Below are positions 27,114-36,488 of a stretch of 64,000 bases of DNA, piece by piece (within the stretch, counting starts at the first letter, position 1; every line of letters begins with the position of its first letter). The notes below the pieces were generated by a model that had not been told where the DNA came from, did not search any database, and was given only the letters and a program-made list of their open reading frames with translations. The position numbers were made by a program, and so were the translations under genes. This DNA comes from Selenomonas sputigena ATCC 35185 (GTDB taxonomy: Bacteria > Bacillota > Negativicutes > Selenomonadales > Selenomonadaceae). The stretch is taken from positions 2,287,501-2,351,500 of the forward strand of contig NC_015437.1 of the NCBI RefSeq assembly GCF_000208405.1. The letters are read 5' to 3'.

Positions 27114-28523
27114 ATGAACGCTAACAGAAGAAACGCTCTCCTCACGATCGGCGTCGGAATCGTCCTGTGGTTCCTGCCGATTCCTGACGGCGTCACGCCG
27201 CTCGCCTGGCATTTGCTCGCGGTCTTTGTCGCGACGGTGCTCGGCTTTATCCTGCATCCGCTGCCCATCGGCGCGGTGGCTTTCATCGCGATTTCCTTTT
27301 CCGTCTGGGCGGGGCTTTTGAAGACCTCGGACGCCCTTGCGGGCTACGGCAACAGCACGATCTGGCTGATCGTCTGCGCCTTCCTCTATTCGCGCGGCTT
27401 TATCAAGAGCGGACTCGGCAAGCGCATCGCCTTCCGCATCATCGAGGCGATCGGTAAGAGTGCGCTGTCGCTCGGCTACGCCATCGCTCTGAGCGAACTT
27501 GTGATTTCGCCCGCGACACCCTCGGCCACGGCACGCGGCGGCGGCATCCTCTATCCGATCGTGCGCTCCTTGGCAGAAGCTCTCGGCTCGAAGCCCGGCG
27601 AGAGTGCGCGGCGCATCGGCACTTATCTCATGCAGGTAGGCTACCATACGGACGCCGTGACCTGCACGATGTTCGTGACCTCGATGGCAGGCAACCCGCT
27701 CTGCGTGGCGCTCGCCGAAAAGACGCTGGGCGTCCAGGTCACATGGATGGGCTGGGCGAGCGCTGCCATCGTGCCGGGACTCATCGCGCTCCTGCTCGTT
27801 CCCTATGTCATGATGAAGCTCTCTCCACCCGAACTCGTGCACATTCCCGACGCTAAGGGACTGGCGCAGCGCGAATTGTCCGAGATGGGACCAATGAGCC
27901 TTGCCGAGAAAGGACTGTCGGTCATCTTCGTCGTCTCCCTCGCGCTCTGGGCAAGCTCGGGACTCACGGGCATCGACGCGACGCCCGTCGCCATGGGCGC
28001 GGTCTGCCTCATGCTCATGCTCGACATCATCAACTGGCAGGATGTCATCAAGGAAAAGGGCGCGTGGGATGCGATGTTCTGGATGGGTTCCTTAATGACG
28101 CTCGCCTCGGCCCTCGCAAAATCCGGCATCATCACTTGGATTGCCAACGGCGCCGGCGCGGCGATTTCCTCGCTCGGTTTTGACTGGGTCATCTCCTGCC
28201 TCATCATCCTGCTCTTCTACACTTACATCCACTATGCGTTTGCCAGCGTCACGGCGCGCATCAGTGCGCTCTATGCGGCGTTCATCGCTGTCAGCGTCAC
28301 CGTCGGCGCACCGCCGCTCCTGGTCGCCATCGTCTTCGGCATTTTCGCCGATGTACCGATTTCCCTCACGCACTACGGCAACGGCTGCGCCCCCATCTAC
28401 TTTGGCGGTGACTACGTCTCGCAGGGCGAATGGTGGAAGAACGGCTTCATCATGACGACCATAACGACACTGATTTACCTGACGATCGGCGCAGCTTGGT
28501 GGAAAGTCTTGGGGCTTTGGTGA
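27114..28523 (+). CDS. DASS-family (CitT-like) anion transporter
   Basis: The 469-residue membrane protein has about 12 hydrophobic segments and the two-fold repeat layout of the divalent anion:sodium symporter family. Two substrate-site regions are visible: SPATPSATARGG (about residue 133) in the first half and a matching hairpin in the second half. Family members move dicarboxylates such as succinate, malate or 2-oxoglutarate, or citrate. It follows a cobalamin riboswitch, which is unusual for this family. The start is the ATG with GGGGTG upstream. Confidence 0.88.
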   Translation: MNANRRNALLTIGVGIVLWFLPIPDGVTPLAWHLLAVFVATVLGFILHPLPIGAVAFIAISFSVWAGLLKTSDALAGYGNSTIWLIVCAFLYSRGFIKSGLGKRIAFRIIEAIGKSALSLGYAIALSELVISPATPSATARGGGILYPIVRSLAEALGSKPGESARRIGTYLMQVGYHTDAVTCTMFVTSMAGNPLCVALAEKTLGVQVTWMGWASAAIVPGLIALLLVPYVMMKLSPPELVHIPDAKGLAQRELSEMGPMSLAEKGLSVIFVVSLALWASSGLTGIDATPVAMGAVCLMLMLDIINWQDVIKEKGAWDAMFWMGSLMTLASALAKSGIITWIANGAGAAISSLGFDWVISCLIILLFYTYIHYAFASVTARISALYAAFIAVSVTVGAPPLLVAIVFGIFADVPISLTHYGNGCAPIYFGGDYVSQGEWWKNGFIMTTITTLIYLTIGAAWWKVLGLW

Positions 28524-28654
28524 ACTGCGGCAAACGGATTCTCAACTGGGAGGGAAGCCCGTGAAAGACAGGGCTTTCCTTCTATGGTATTTCAGCCCGA
28601 GCCCACATGAGGCCAGCCGACGCAGGACCACTTTGCAAGAAAGGACTCTTTTTC

Positions 28655-29953
28655 ATGTTACTCCTCTATCGTCTGCACCGCTGGATCAGCGCTATCTGTG
28701 CAGCATTTTTCCTCCTGCTTTGCCTCACGGGGCTGCCTCTTCTCTTCAAGGAGGAGATCACGCAATGGAACCGTGTCGAGCCTCTGCCCCATGCGGAATC
28801 CTCCTCCTACCATGCGCTCTGGCAGGGAACTTCCGCCGGACTCGACAAGGTTCTGGAAGAGAATCCCGACAAGAAGGTGCAGGCCATCTCCGCCATGCCC
28901 GAGCACGGTCTTCTGCTCTACCGAATCGCCGCCAAGGACAGCCACGGGCGCACGGGGCGCATGAGCATGGGCGGCACGCAGATCGCCTATTCGCCCATGA
29001 CGGAACAGGCCGTTCCGTGGCGCAGCGGCGCGGTGAAGTCGCCTGCCGTCGCGAGCCTCATGCACACGCTGCACATCCTGCACCTGCGGCTCGCCATGGG
29101 GCAGGGCGGTATGATCTTCCTCGGCATTATGTGTTTCCTCAGCTTCCTCTCCATTCTCGGCGGACTGCTGCTCTACCCGACGTTCATGCGCCGCCGTCTT
29201 TTCGGCGGCACGCGCGGCGGCGTCTCGGCGGGCAGTTCCTTCGACTGGCACAACTTCCTCGGCGTCGTCACGGCGGTCTGGGCGGGGCTTCTGACCTTGA
29301 GCGGCGTCGCCATCGTCATCTTCTCCGTGGGCTACGGCGCTTACCTCGCGGATGTCGACGCCCACGCGCCGCAGGGGGATGCTGCAAGTGTCCGCTACGA
29401 GGATATGCTCGCCTATGCGAAAGAAGCCTTCCCCGGGCAGGACGTCCTGAGCATGGAGGCCGCGACGGGCAAGCTCCCCGCGACGCTCTACCTGACGGAT
29501 GTGGCACACCCCGCGATGTTCATGGGGCAGAAGGTGCTCTTTTCCCGCACGGCAGACGGCGAGCTCCTGCACTTCACAGAGCCGCTGCCGCGCTACTTGG
29601 CCGTCTGCGCCTCGCTGCTCGACCTTCACATCCACAACCATTCGACGATTCTCTTGAAGCTCTTTTGGGCGCTGCTCGACATTTTGACAATCACCGTCAT
29701 TGTCACGGGCTTCCTCGGCTGGTGGCGTCGCTGCCACAGGCAGAAGGAGCGCCGTCCCGTCTTTGCCGACGGAAGAGGCCGCTCCCTCATGGCGTCCGTT
29801 TGGAAACTGCCGGCGCTCCTCGCGGGGCTTTCCCTCATCGGCATGACGGCACCGCTCTCGGACACCTTCCTCGGCAACACGGGCGGCGCCCTTGCCTGGC
29901 TTCTTGTCCTCGCCGTAAGCCTTGCTGCATGGCTTTTCGCCAAGCGGCCGTAA
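28655..29953 (+). CDS. PepSY-domain transmembrane protein (PiuB-like)
   Basis: The 432-residue protein has four clusters of membrane helices (near residues 10-32, 150-175, 205-235, 345-430), separated by two extracytoplasmic PepSY-type domains. The start LYRLHRWISAICAAFFLLLCLTG is the standard opening of PepSY-TM proteins. Many members are found beside metal, siderophore or cobalamin uptake genes, but the biochemical role is unsettled. AGAAAGGA precedes the ATG. It lies 131 bases after the transporter and 31 before the ABC permease. Confidence 0.85.
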   Translation: MLLLYRLHRWISAICAAFFLLLCLTGLPLLFKEEITQWNRVEPLPHAESSSYHALWQGTSAGLDKVLEENPDKKVQAISAMPEHGLLLYRIAAKDSHGRTGRMSMGGTQIAYSPMTEQAVPWRSGAVKSPAVASLMHTLHILHLRLAMGQGGMIFLGIMCFLSFLSILGGLLLYPTFMRRRLFGGTRGGVSAGSSFDWHNFLGVVTAVWAGLLTLSGVAIVIFSVGYGAYLADVDAHAPQGDAASVRYEDMLAYAKEAFPGQDVLSMEAATGKLPATLYLTDVAHPAMFMGQKVLFSRTADGELLHFTEPLPRYLAVCASLLDLHIHNHSTILLKLFWALLDILTITVIVTGFLGWWRRCHRQKERRPVFADGRGRSLMASVWKLPALLAGLSLIGMTAPLSDTFLGNTGGALAWLLVLAVSLAAWLFAKRP

Positions 29954-29984
29954 GGCAGCGCAATCGAACAGAAAGGAAAGATCT

Positions 29985-30920
29985 ATGGCACAAATCCTCC
30001 TGCGTCGTCTCTTGATGATGCTCGTCATCCTCTTTTTGCTCTCGGTCATCACCTTCATCCTCATGCACACGTCGGACTCCGATCCCGTGAAGCTCTACAT
30101 GATTCGCTCGGGAATCATCCCGACGCCCGAGCTGATCGCGGAGGTGCGCGTGCGCTACGGACTCGACGAGCCGATCTGGGTGCAGTATTTCGTATGGCTG
30201 CGCGACCTCCTCACGGGCGATCTCGGCTACTCGCTACTCTTCTCCATGCCCGTGGCGACACTCTTAAAGGACGCGATACCAAACACGATTCTTCTGGCGA
30301 TTTCGGCGATGGGGCTTTCAATCCTCATCTCCGTGCCGCTCGCAGTTCTCGCATTTCGCTTCTATGCGCGGCCGCTCGATCTCATCATTCGCTTCGGCTC
30401 GTTCTTTGGTATCACGATACCAACGATCTGGCTGTCTTTGATCTTCATCTACATCTTCTCGGTCAAGCTGTCCCTGATACCAATCCATACGACGGGACTC
30501 ACGGGGCTGATTCTGCCGTCTCTCGTACTCTCCTTCTACTACATGGGGCTGTATGTGCGCCGCCTGCGCGGTGCGCTCCTCGAAGAGCATCAAAAGGACT
30601 ATGTGACGGGCGCGCGCGCCCTCGGGCTTTCCGATTCGCGCATCCTCTGGCGCTACATCATGCCGAACGCGCTGCCGAACATCATCACGATGTTCGGCCT
30701 GTCCTTTGGCAGCCTCTTGGGCGGTACGGTCGTCATCGAGGCGATCTTCGGCTGGCGCGGCATGGGATTTCTGATGGTCGAGGCCATAAAGAACAACGAC
30801 TTCACGCTCATGCAGGCCTACGTCCTCTGGGGCGCGGGCATCTTCATCCTCGTCAACCTCGCGGCGGACATCCTCTGCCTGTGGCTCAATCCCAAGGTGC
30901 GCGAACAGGAGGTGGGCTGA
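29985..30920 (+). CDS. ABC transporter permease, DppB/NikB type
   Basis: The 311-residue inner-membrane permease has six helices. The N-terminal RRLLMMLVILFLLSVITFILMH is typical of OppB/DppB/NikB subunits, and the EAA coupling loop lies in GARALGLSDSRILWRYIMPNAL (about residue 205). It should form the channel together with the next gene. GAAAGGAAAG precedes the ATG. Peptide and nickel subtypes cannot be told apart from this subunit alone. Confidence 0.92.
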   Translation: MAQILLRRLLMMLVILFLLSVITFILMHTSDSDPVKLYMIRSGIIPTPELIAEVRVRYGLDEPIWVQYFVWLRDLLTGDLGYSLLFSMPVATLLKDAIPNTILLAISAMGLSILISVPLAVLAFRFYARPLDLIIRFGSFFGITIPTIWLSLIFIYIFSVKLSLIPIHTTGLTGLILPSLVLSFYYMGLYVRRLRGALLEEHQKDYVTGARALGLSDSRILWRYIMPNALPNIITMFGLSFGSLLGGTVVIEAIFGWRGMGFLMVEAIKNNDFTLMQAYVLWGAGIFILVNLAADILCLWLNPKVREQEVG

Positions 30921-30921
30921 C

Positions 30922-31767
30922 ATGGGACTCTTCTTCTCGCGCATGAGGCGCGACCCGCTCTTCTGCGTGCTCGCAGCGCTCCTTCTCCTGTGGATCGCCG
31001 CGATGTTCGCCGTGCCGCCCTTCCTTCCCTACGACGCCTATACGAACGACATGGGCGCACGCCTCCTGCCGCCGTCGGCAGAGCACATCCTCGGTACGGA
31101 TCAGCTCGGGCGCGACCTTCTCTCGCGCGTCCTCGTCGGCGGTCAGGCGAGCCTTTCGGCGTCCCTTGTGAGCGGCATCCTCTCTGCCGTCTTCGGCATC
31201 GGCGTCGGCGCGGCGATGGCTCTGACGCGCGGCCGCATGCAGCTCATCTCGACGGGAATCGTCGACTTCTTCCTCGCCTTTCCGAGCCGCGTCTTCCTCG
31301 TCGCGCTCCTCGGCTTCCTGGGGCCGAACGTCGGCAACGTCATCCTCGCCGTCTTCATCACGACGTGGGCGGAGTATGCACGCATCGTGCGCACGATCGT
31401 TCGCACGGAGCGCGAGAAGCCTTACGTGCGCTACGCTGACGCGTCGGGCATCCCGTTTTCGCGGCGGCTCTTTCGCTATGTGCTGCCGAACGTCGTGCCG
31501 CAGATGTTCGTCTTCTTCTTCCAGCACTTGAGCGACATCGTGCTCGTCGTCGCGGGACTGTCGCTCATCGGCATCGGCATCCAGCCGCCGACGCCCGAAT
31601 GGGGCATGCTCCTCATGGGATCGAAGGACTACATGCAGACGGCGCCGTGGCTCTTGATGTTCCCCGGACTTGCCATCTTCATCACGGTCATCCTCTTCAG
31701 CCTCATGGGCGACGAACTGCGCGACATCTTCGAGCCGCGCTGGGAAAGGAGGGGGGAGAAATCATGA
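30922..31767 (+). CDS. ABC transporter permease, DppC/NikC type
   Basis: The 281-residue partner permease has an N-terminal helix, the GTDQLGRDLLSRVLVG motif (about residue 54) characteristic of OppC/NikC proteins, and the coupling loop near YADASGIPFSRRLFRYVLPN. It starts one base after the first permease ends, using an AGGAGGTGG site inside that gene. Its stop overlaps the first ATPase gene by four bases. Confidence 0.92.
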   Translation: MGLFFSRMRRDPLFCVLAALLLLWIAAMFAVPPFLPYDAYTNDMGARLLPPSAEHILGTDQLGRDLLSRVLVGGQASLSASLVSGILSAVFGIGVGAAMALTRGRMQLISTGIVDFFLAFPSRVFLVALLGFLGPNVGNVILAVFITTWAEYARIVRTIVRTEREKPYVRYADASGIPFSRRLFRYVLPNVVPQMFVFFFQHLSDIVLVVAGLSLIGIGIQPPTPEWGMLLMGSKDYMQTAPWLLMFPGLAIFITVILFSLMGDELRDIFEPRWERRGEKS

Positions 31768-32579
31768 GCGAAAAGAACATAGCCGCGCACAGCGCGAAAT
31801 CCTCGCCGCATCTGCCCTTCCTCGCCGTCGATCATCTTTCCATTGATGTGGCGAAAAAGCGCGTCCTCGACGACGTGTCGCTCGCATTGGAGGCAGGCGA
31901 GGCGCTTTCCATCATCGGTGCAAGCGGCTCGGGCAAATCGACGCTCCTGCGCGCCATCCTCGGGCTTCTGCCGCACGAGGGCAAGGCGATCGCGGGCGAC
32001 ATCCTCTACCACGGCACACCGCTTTTGAAGAATGCCGCGCTGCAAAAGGAACTGGCAGGGCGCGACTTCGCCATGGTCTTCCAGAATCCCGGCAACTACC
32101 TGAACCAAAACCTGCGCGTGCGCCGCCAATACGAGGACTTTCTGCGTACACACGGCGTTCTCAAGAAGGAGTGGCCGGCCCTGATGGAAGACCGCCTCAG
32201 AGCCGTCGGCTTCAGCGAGCCGAAGCGCGTGCTCAGCGCCTACCCGTTCCAACTGTCGGGCGGCGAGCGCCAGCGCACGGCGACGGCGATCACGCTCACG
32301 CTCTCGCCGAAGCTTCTCCTGCTCGACGAGCCGACGAGTGCGCTCGACCCCATCGCTTCGCTCGAATTCCTCGACCGCATGAAGCTCCACCAGTCGCGCG
32401 GCGCGGCTCTCATCTTCGTCACGCACAACATCCGCGCGGGCGCCTACCTCGGCGACCGCCTGCTGATCTTGAAGGACGGGCGCGTCGTAGAAACCGGCCC
32501 GACACAGGAAGTCATGGAAGCGCCGCAGGAAGCCTACACGAAGGAACTCTTGGCGGCGATCTTGGAGGTGAAGTCATGA
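31764..32579 (+). CDS. ABC transporter ATPase, DppD/NikD type
   Basis: This 271-residue nucleotide-binding subunit has Walker A GASGSGKST (about residue 50), the Q-loop in VFQNPGNYLNQ, signature LSGGERQR and Walker B LLLLDEPTSALD, then the switch histidine in FVTHN. The ATG at 31764 overlaps the previous stop. Upstream in-frame codons lie inside that permease and are not used. It acts with the next gene as the heterodimeric motor. Confidence 0.92.
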   Translation: MSEKNIAAHSAKSSPHLPFLAVDHLSIDVAKKRVLDDVSLALEAGEALSIIGASGSGKSTLLRAILGLLPHEGKAIAGDILYHGTPLLKNAALQKELAGRDFAMVFQNPGNYLNQNLRVRRQYEDFLRTHGVLKKEWPALMEDRLRAVGFSEPKRVLSAYPFQLSGGERQRTATAITLTLSPKLLLLDEPTSALDPIASLEFLDRMKLHQSRGAALIFVTHNIRAGAYLGDRLLILKDGRVVETGPTQEVMEAPQEAYTKELLAAILEVKS

Positions 32580-33337
32580 CGGCAGAAAAGAGGAAAGGCG
32601 AAATGCCCGCCGTGCACGAAGATATGCGCGCGCTCCTTGAGGTCACGGACGTAAAGAAGTCCTTCGATACGCCGCGCGGCAGGCAAGAAGTCTTGCGCGG
32701 CGTATCGCTTCGCCTCGCGCCCGGCGAAGTCTGCGGCATCGTCGGCGCAAGCGGCTCGGGAAAATCGACGCTCTTTCGCATCATCGCAGGTTCAGAGCTG
32801 CCCGACGAAGGCACGGTGCAGAAAAGGGGCGTCGTGCGCATGGTCTTTCAAGATCCGCGCGAGGCCTTTTCGCCGCGCATGCAGATGCGCGACTTCTTCC
32901 GCACGGCGCTCGAAAAGGCAGGCGAGACGAAAGCCGCGCTCGAAAGACGCATCCTCGCCATGCTCGCCGAGGTGCATCTCGCGCCCGCCGTCCTCGCGGC
33001 CCTGCCGCACCAGCTTTCGGGCGGCGAGCTGCAGCGCGTCATCATCGCGCGAACGCTGCTCCAAGAGCCGGACATCGTGCTCTTCGACGAGCCGACGAGC
33101 GCACTCGACGTCATCACGCAGAAGGAAATCCTCGACCTCATCGCCGCGCTCCGCCTGCGCTTTCACTTCGCAGGTCTCTTCGTCGGCCACGAACTCGGCG
33201 CCGTGCAGCACGTGGCAGAGCGCATCTATGTGCTCGCGGACGGCCGCTTCGTCGAAACGCTCGCGGCGAAAGACCTCGCGCACGCCAAGCACGAAGCGAC
33301 GCTCGCGCTGCTGCACGCAAGCGAGCTTCTCGGCTGA
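32576..33337 (+). CDS. ABC transporter ATPase, DppF/NikE type
   Basis: The 253-residue second ATPase carries Walker A GASGSGKST (about residue 54), Q-loop VFQDPREAF, signature LSGGELQR and Walker B IVLFDEPTSALD. GGAGGTG lies before the ATG, which overlaps the previous stop by four bases. The protein lacks the longer C-terminal oligopeptide-binding extension of OppD/F, so the system is closer in size to nickel/metal or short-peptide transporters. Confidence 0.92.
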   Translation: MTAEKRKGEMPAVHEDMRALLEVTDVKKSFDTPRGRQEVLRGVSLRLAPGEVCGIVGASGSGKSTLFRIIAGSELPDEGTVQKRGVVRMVFQDPREAFSPRMQMRDFFRTALEKAGETKAALERRILAMLAEVHLAPAVLAALPHQLSGGELQRVIIARTLLQEPDIVLFDEPTSALDVITQKEILDLIAALRLRFHFAGLFVGHELGAVQHVAERIYVLADGRFVETLAAKDLAHAKHEATLALLHASELLG

Positions 33338-33544
33338 GGGCACGCGATCTCACCGAAGTCTGCCAAGCGGCATCAGTCCGCTTGTATCATAAATCGCAGG
33401 GACGCAGAACGACAAGACCGTGCGGCCAAGAGTAAGGGGCTGTACGCAATTCCTTGTAGCCGTTCCTGCAAGGAGACGGACGCGGAAGCGTCCGAGATTC
33501 ATTTGAGGAAAATGCTGCTGTATTTTCCACGGGGAGGTTTATTC
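33338..33544 (+). other. Structured leader between ATPase and binding-protein genes
   Basis: The 207-base gap contains two consecutive hairpins: TCCTTG...CAAGGA (about 33451-33473) and CGGACGC-GGAA-GCGTCCG (33477-33494) with a GNRA loop. A GGGGAGG ribosome-binding site precedes the ATG at 33545. No T-run follows the hairpins, so they look like processing or stability elements. They could raise the binding protein over the membrane components. Confidence 0.45.
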
Positions 33545-35056
33545 ATGAAACGTATCTTTACCGCGATCTTCCTCATCTGCTCTCTACTGGCCTTCACAGG
33601 CTGCGGCGGGGGCGGCATGAAGAGCAAGGCAGGGCACCTCAATCTCGCCCTTTGGTGGTTCGGCGAGACGCTCGACCCCGCGCACGCCTGGGACGGCTGG
33701 ACACTGACGCGCATCGGCGCGGGCGAGACGCTCGTCGCCGTCAACGAGCACATGGAGTTCGTGCCGCAGCTCGCCGACAAGTGGGAGCACATCAACGCTA
33801 CGACATGGCGCTTCCACATCCGCCCGAACGTGAAGTTCCAGGACGGCACGCCGATGACGCCCGAGCTGGTCAAGGCGTCGCTCGAACGCACGATGCAGGA
33901 AAACGACCGTGCGAAGAAAGCGCTGCACGCGAAAGAAATCCGCGTAGACGGGGAAAACATCGTCATCGAGACGGAAGAGCCCAACGCCTCCTTGATCTCG
34001 GCGCTTTCCGACCCGCTCTTCATCATCGTCAACACGCAGGCGGACATGTCGAAGGTCGCCTCCACGCCCGTTCTCACGGGACCTTATACCATCACGGAAT
34101 GGAAGAAAGGCTCCGAGATCCAGATGAAGCGCAACGAGCACTATTGGGACGGCAAGCCCGGGCTTGACACGGTCACGGTCAAGCTCTTCGAGGACGACAC
34201 CTCGCGCGCCATGGCTCTGCAGTCGGGTGAGATCGACCTCATGCAGCGCATGACGGAAGCAAACCGCAGCCTTTTTGCAGACAAGCCCGATTATACCATC
34301 TACGAAACGACAGGCGTGCGCGTCTTCATGGTCACGCCATACCAAGGCGATGGCATTTTCACGGACAAGAACCTCAGAAAGGCGCTCGCCTACATGCTCG
34401 ACAACGACGCTCTCGCCAAGTCCTACGGCAATTCCGTAGCAGCGGGCGAGCCGTTCCCGCCGAGCGTCCCCTACGGGCACACAGGACAGAAGGTCACCTA
34501 CGATCCGGCGAAATCCGAGGCGCTCTTTGCGGCGGCAGGCTGGAAGAAGAACGCGCAGGGCATGTACGAAAAGGACGGCAAGCCCCTGACGCTGCGCTTC
34601 GCAACCTGGGGCACGAAGACGACGCTCTATGAAGCCATCGAGTCGCAGCTTCGTGCCGGCGGCATTGATGTGAAGATGGTTCATGTGCAGGAGCCGGACA
34701 AGGTCGATGAAGTCGGCGGCTTCGACCTGCTCGAAGAAGATTGGTCCGTCGCGACGACGAACGATCCGTACCCGTGGCTGCGCGGCATGCTCTACTCGAA
34801 GAGCGGCAAAAACACGAACCACAGCCGTTACGCCAGTCCCGCCTTCGACGCCATCATAGACGAGATGGCCACGGCGCTCGACCCCGCACAGAAAGACGCC
34901 CTCGTCATGAAGGCGGCGCAGCAGATCATGGAAGATCAGCCCTCGATCTACCTCATCGTGCCGACGACGACCGTCGTGGGCAAGTCGAACGTCAAGAACG
35001 TCAAGATCTTCCCGCTCGACTACTATCTGCTGACGAAAGACATCACGGTCGAATGA
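33545..35056 (+). CDS. ABC substrate-binding lipoprotein, Nik/Dpp family (SBP_bac_5)
   Basis: The 503-residue lipoprotein has a signal peptide with lipobox LAFTGC (about residue 20), so it is anchored by a lipidated cysteine. The mature protein is a large family-5 solute-binding protein (TLDPAHAWDGW, WRFHIRPNVKFQDGTPM, TGPYTITEWKKGSEI). Such proteins bind peptides, nickel or metallophore complexes. The opening region resembles NikA/CntA-like metal receptors more than OppA. Its place in a cluster led by a cobalamin riboswitch makes cobalt or a related compound a reasonable but unproven substrate. Confidence 0.88.
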   Translation: MKRIFTAIFLICSLLAFTGCGGGGMKSKAGHLNLALWWFGETLDPAHAWDGWTLTRIGAGETLVAVNEHMEFVPQLADKWEHINATTWRFHIRPNVKFQDGTPMTPELVKASLERTMQENDRAKKALHAKEIRVDGENIVIETEEPNASLISALSDPLFIIVNTQADMSKVASTPVLTGPYTITEWKKGSEIQMKRNEHYWDGKPGLDTVTVKLFEDDTSRAMALQSGEIDLMQRMTEANRSLFADKPDYTIYETTGVRVFMVTPYQGDGIFTDKNLRKALAYMLDNDALAKSYGNSVAAGEPFPPSVPYGHTGQKVTYDPAKSEALFAAAGWKKNAQGMYEKDGKPLTLRFATWGTKTTLYEAIESQLRAGGIDVKMVHVQEPDKVDEVGGFDLLEEDWSVATTNDPYPWLRGMLYSKSGKNTNHSRYASPAFDAIIDEMATALDPAQKDALVMKAAQQIMEDQPSIYLIVPTTTVVGKSNVKNVKIFPLDYYLLTKDITVE

Positions 35057-35091
35057 CCCGAAAGCAAAAAGAAAATGAAAGGTTGTCGTTC

Positions 35092-36417
35092 ATGAAAAAA
35101 TATATATGCGGCGCGGCTCTCAGCGCCGCCCTCCTCACCTCCTCCGCCCTCGCCTCTGCAGCGGCGAACCCCTTCAGCGACGTGCCCGCCGATCACTGGG
35201 CGTATGACGCTGTCGCACAGCTTGCCGACGACGGCGTCATCGAAGGGTACGGCGACGGCACCTACCGCGGCCAGAACGAAATCACGCGCTACGAGATGGC
35301 GCAGATGGTCGCCAAAGCCATGGCGAAGGAAGATCAAGTCAATGCACAGCAGAAGGCCATGATCGACCGCCTCGCCGCAGAATTTGCTGAAGAGCTGGGC
35401 AACCTCGGCGTTCGCGTCGAAAATCTTGAGCAAAAGGTGGACAACGTGAAGTGGGAGGGCGAGCTTCGCTACGTCCACCTCTCGCACCGCGACGAAAATG
35501 CCGCAGGCGCGACCGACAAGCACTCGGTCAACACGCTGCAGCTGCGCCTCCTGCCCGTCGCCACCGTCAACGATCATTGGAAGGTGCGCGCGCGTCTGAC
35601 CGGATCGGTGAAGCTCTCAGAAGATCAGGCGAGCAACGTCGCCCTGAGCTACCTCTACGCCGACGGCAACTACGGCAATCTGCGCATCCAAGCGGGCAAG
35701 ATGTCGCACTTCTGGTCGTACTCCGACGACGGCCTCGTCGCCGACTCGTGGTTCTCGGGCGCGATCTTGACCTACGGCACAAAGACGAAGATCATGGTCG
35801 AAGGCGGACGCTGGAACATGGGGAACGCCGCCCTCAACGTCTCCGGCAAGGACAAGCTCGGCGGCCGCACAGCCTCGGACTACACGGCAAATCACTACGG
35901 CATCGGCGTCGACCATGCGACGGGAAAACTGCAGGCGGGCGTCGCCTACCGCCACTATGATTCGGACGTGTTCCAGTTCCTGCCCGCCTATCGCGACGGC
36001 GCCGTGACGGACAAGGCGGGCATCCTCTCCGTCGGCGGCAAATACAAGTTTACGAAGGATGTCGCCCTCTCCGCGCACTACGCGAGGAATCTCGAAGCGG
36101 ACAACTACAACCAGTCGGCAGACGTTCAGCTCAACTACAAAGGCTCGAACGTCGCGAACCCCGGCTCGTGGGGCATGTACCTCGCCTATCGCCACCTCGG
36201 CGGCTACAGCACGCTCATGCCAACCTACGAGCTGCACCGCCAGACCTACAAGATCCCCGTGGCGGGCGGCGAGTACGGCACGAAAGGCTGGGTCATCGGC
36301 GCAAGCTACGCGCCGATGAAGAACACGAACATCGACATGGCCTACTTCCACGGCACGTCGCTCGGAAGCGACCACAGCGCGAAGACCTTCTACACGCGCG
36401 TGCAGATGTTCTGGTAA
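35092..36417 (+). CDS. OmpM-type porin with SLH domain
   Basis: The 441-residue outer-membrane protein has a signal peptide (to about residue 25) and one SLH domain (NPFSDVPADHWAYDAVAQL, residues 26-80). A coiled-coil linker (about 85-118) and a 16-strand-like beta-barrel ending in MFW follow. In Negativicutes, OmpM proteins tether the outer membrane to peptidoglycan through the SLH domain and act as general porins. This protein is a main reason for placing the organism in that class. It follows the binding-protein gene by 35 bases. Confidence 0.93.
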   Translation: MKKYICGAALSAALLTSSALASAAANPFSDVPADHWAYDAVAQLADDGVIEGYGDGTYRGQNEITRYEMAQMVAKAMAKEDQVNAQQKAMIDRLAAEFAEELGNLGVRVENLEQKVDNVKWEGELRYVHLSHRDENAAGATDKHSVNTLQLRLLPVATVNDHWKVRARLTGSVKLSEDQASNVALSYLYADGNYGNLRIQAGKMSHFWSYSDDGLVADSWFSGAILTYGTKTKIMVEGGRWNMGNAALNVSGKDKLGGRTASDYTANHYGIGVDHATGKLQAGVAYRHYDSDVFQFLPAYRDGAVTDKAGILSVGGKYKFTKDVALSAHYARNLEADNYNQSADVQLNYKGSNVANPGSWGMYLAYRHLGGYSTLMPTYELHRQTYKIPVAGGEYGTKGWVIGASYAPMKNTNIDMAYFHGTSLGSDHSAKTFYTRVQMFW

Positions 36418-36450
36418 TTTCCGCAAGGAAGTCAAAAGAAAATAGATCGC

Positions 36451-36488
36451 AAAAGGAGAGAGTCGCAAGACTCTCTCCTTTTGTTTTA
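36451..36488 (+). terminator. Intrinsic terminator after OmpM
   Basis: AAAAGGAGAGAGTC (36451-36464), a GCAA loop and the exact complement (36469-36482) are followed by GTTTT. It ends the long same-strand cluster that starts at the cobalamin riboswitch. Confidence 0.9.

Noticed and set aside
28530-28640. Second cobalamin-riboswitch-like segment before the PepSY gene (CAACTGGGAGGGAAG, GCCCGAGCCC)
   Set aside because: The upstream half of the aptamer would have to lie inside the transporter gene, and neither a proper B12 box nor a closing stem is present.
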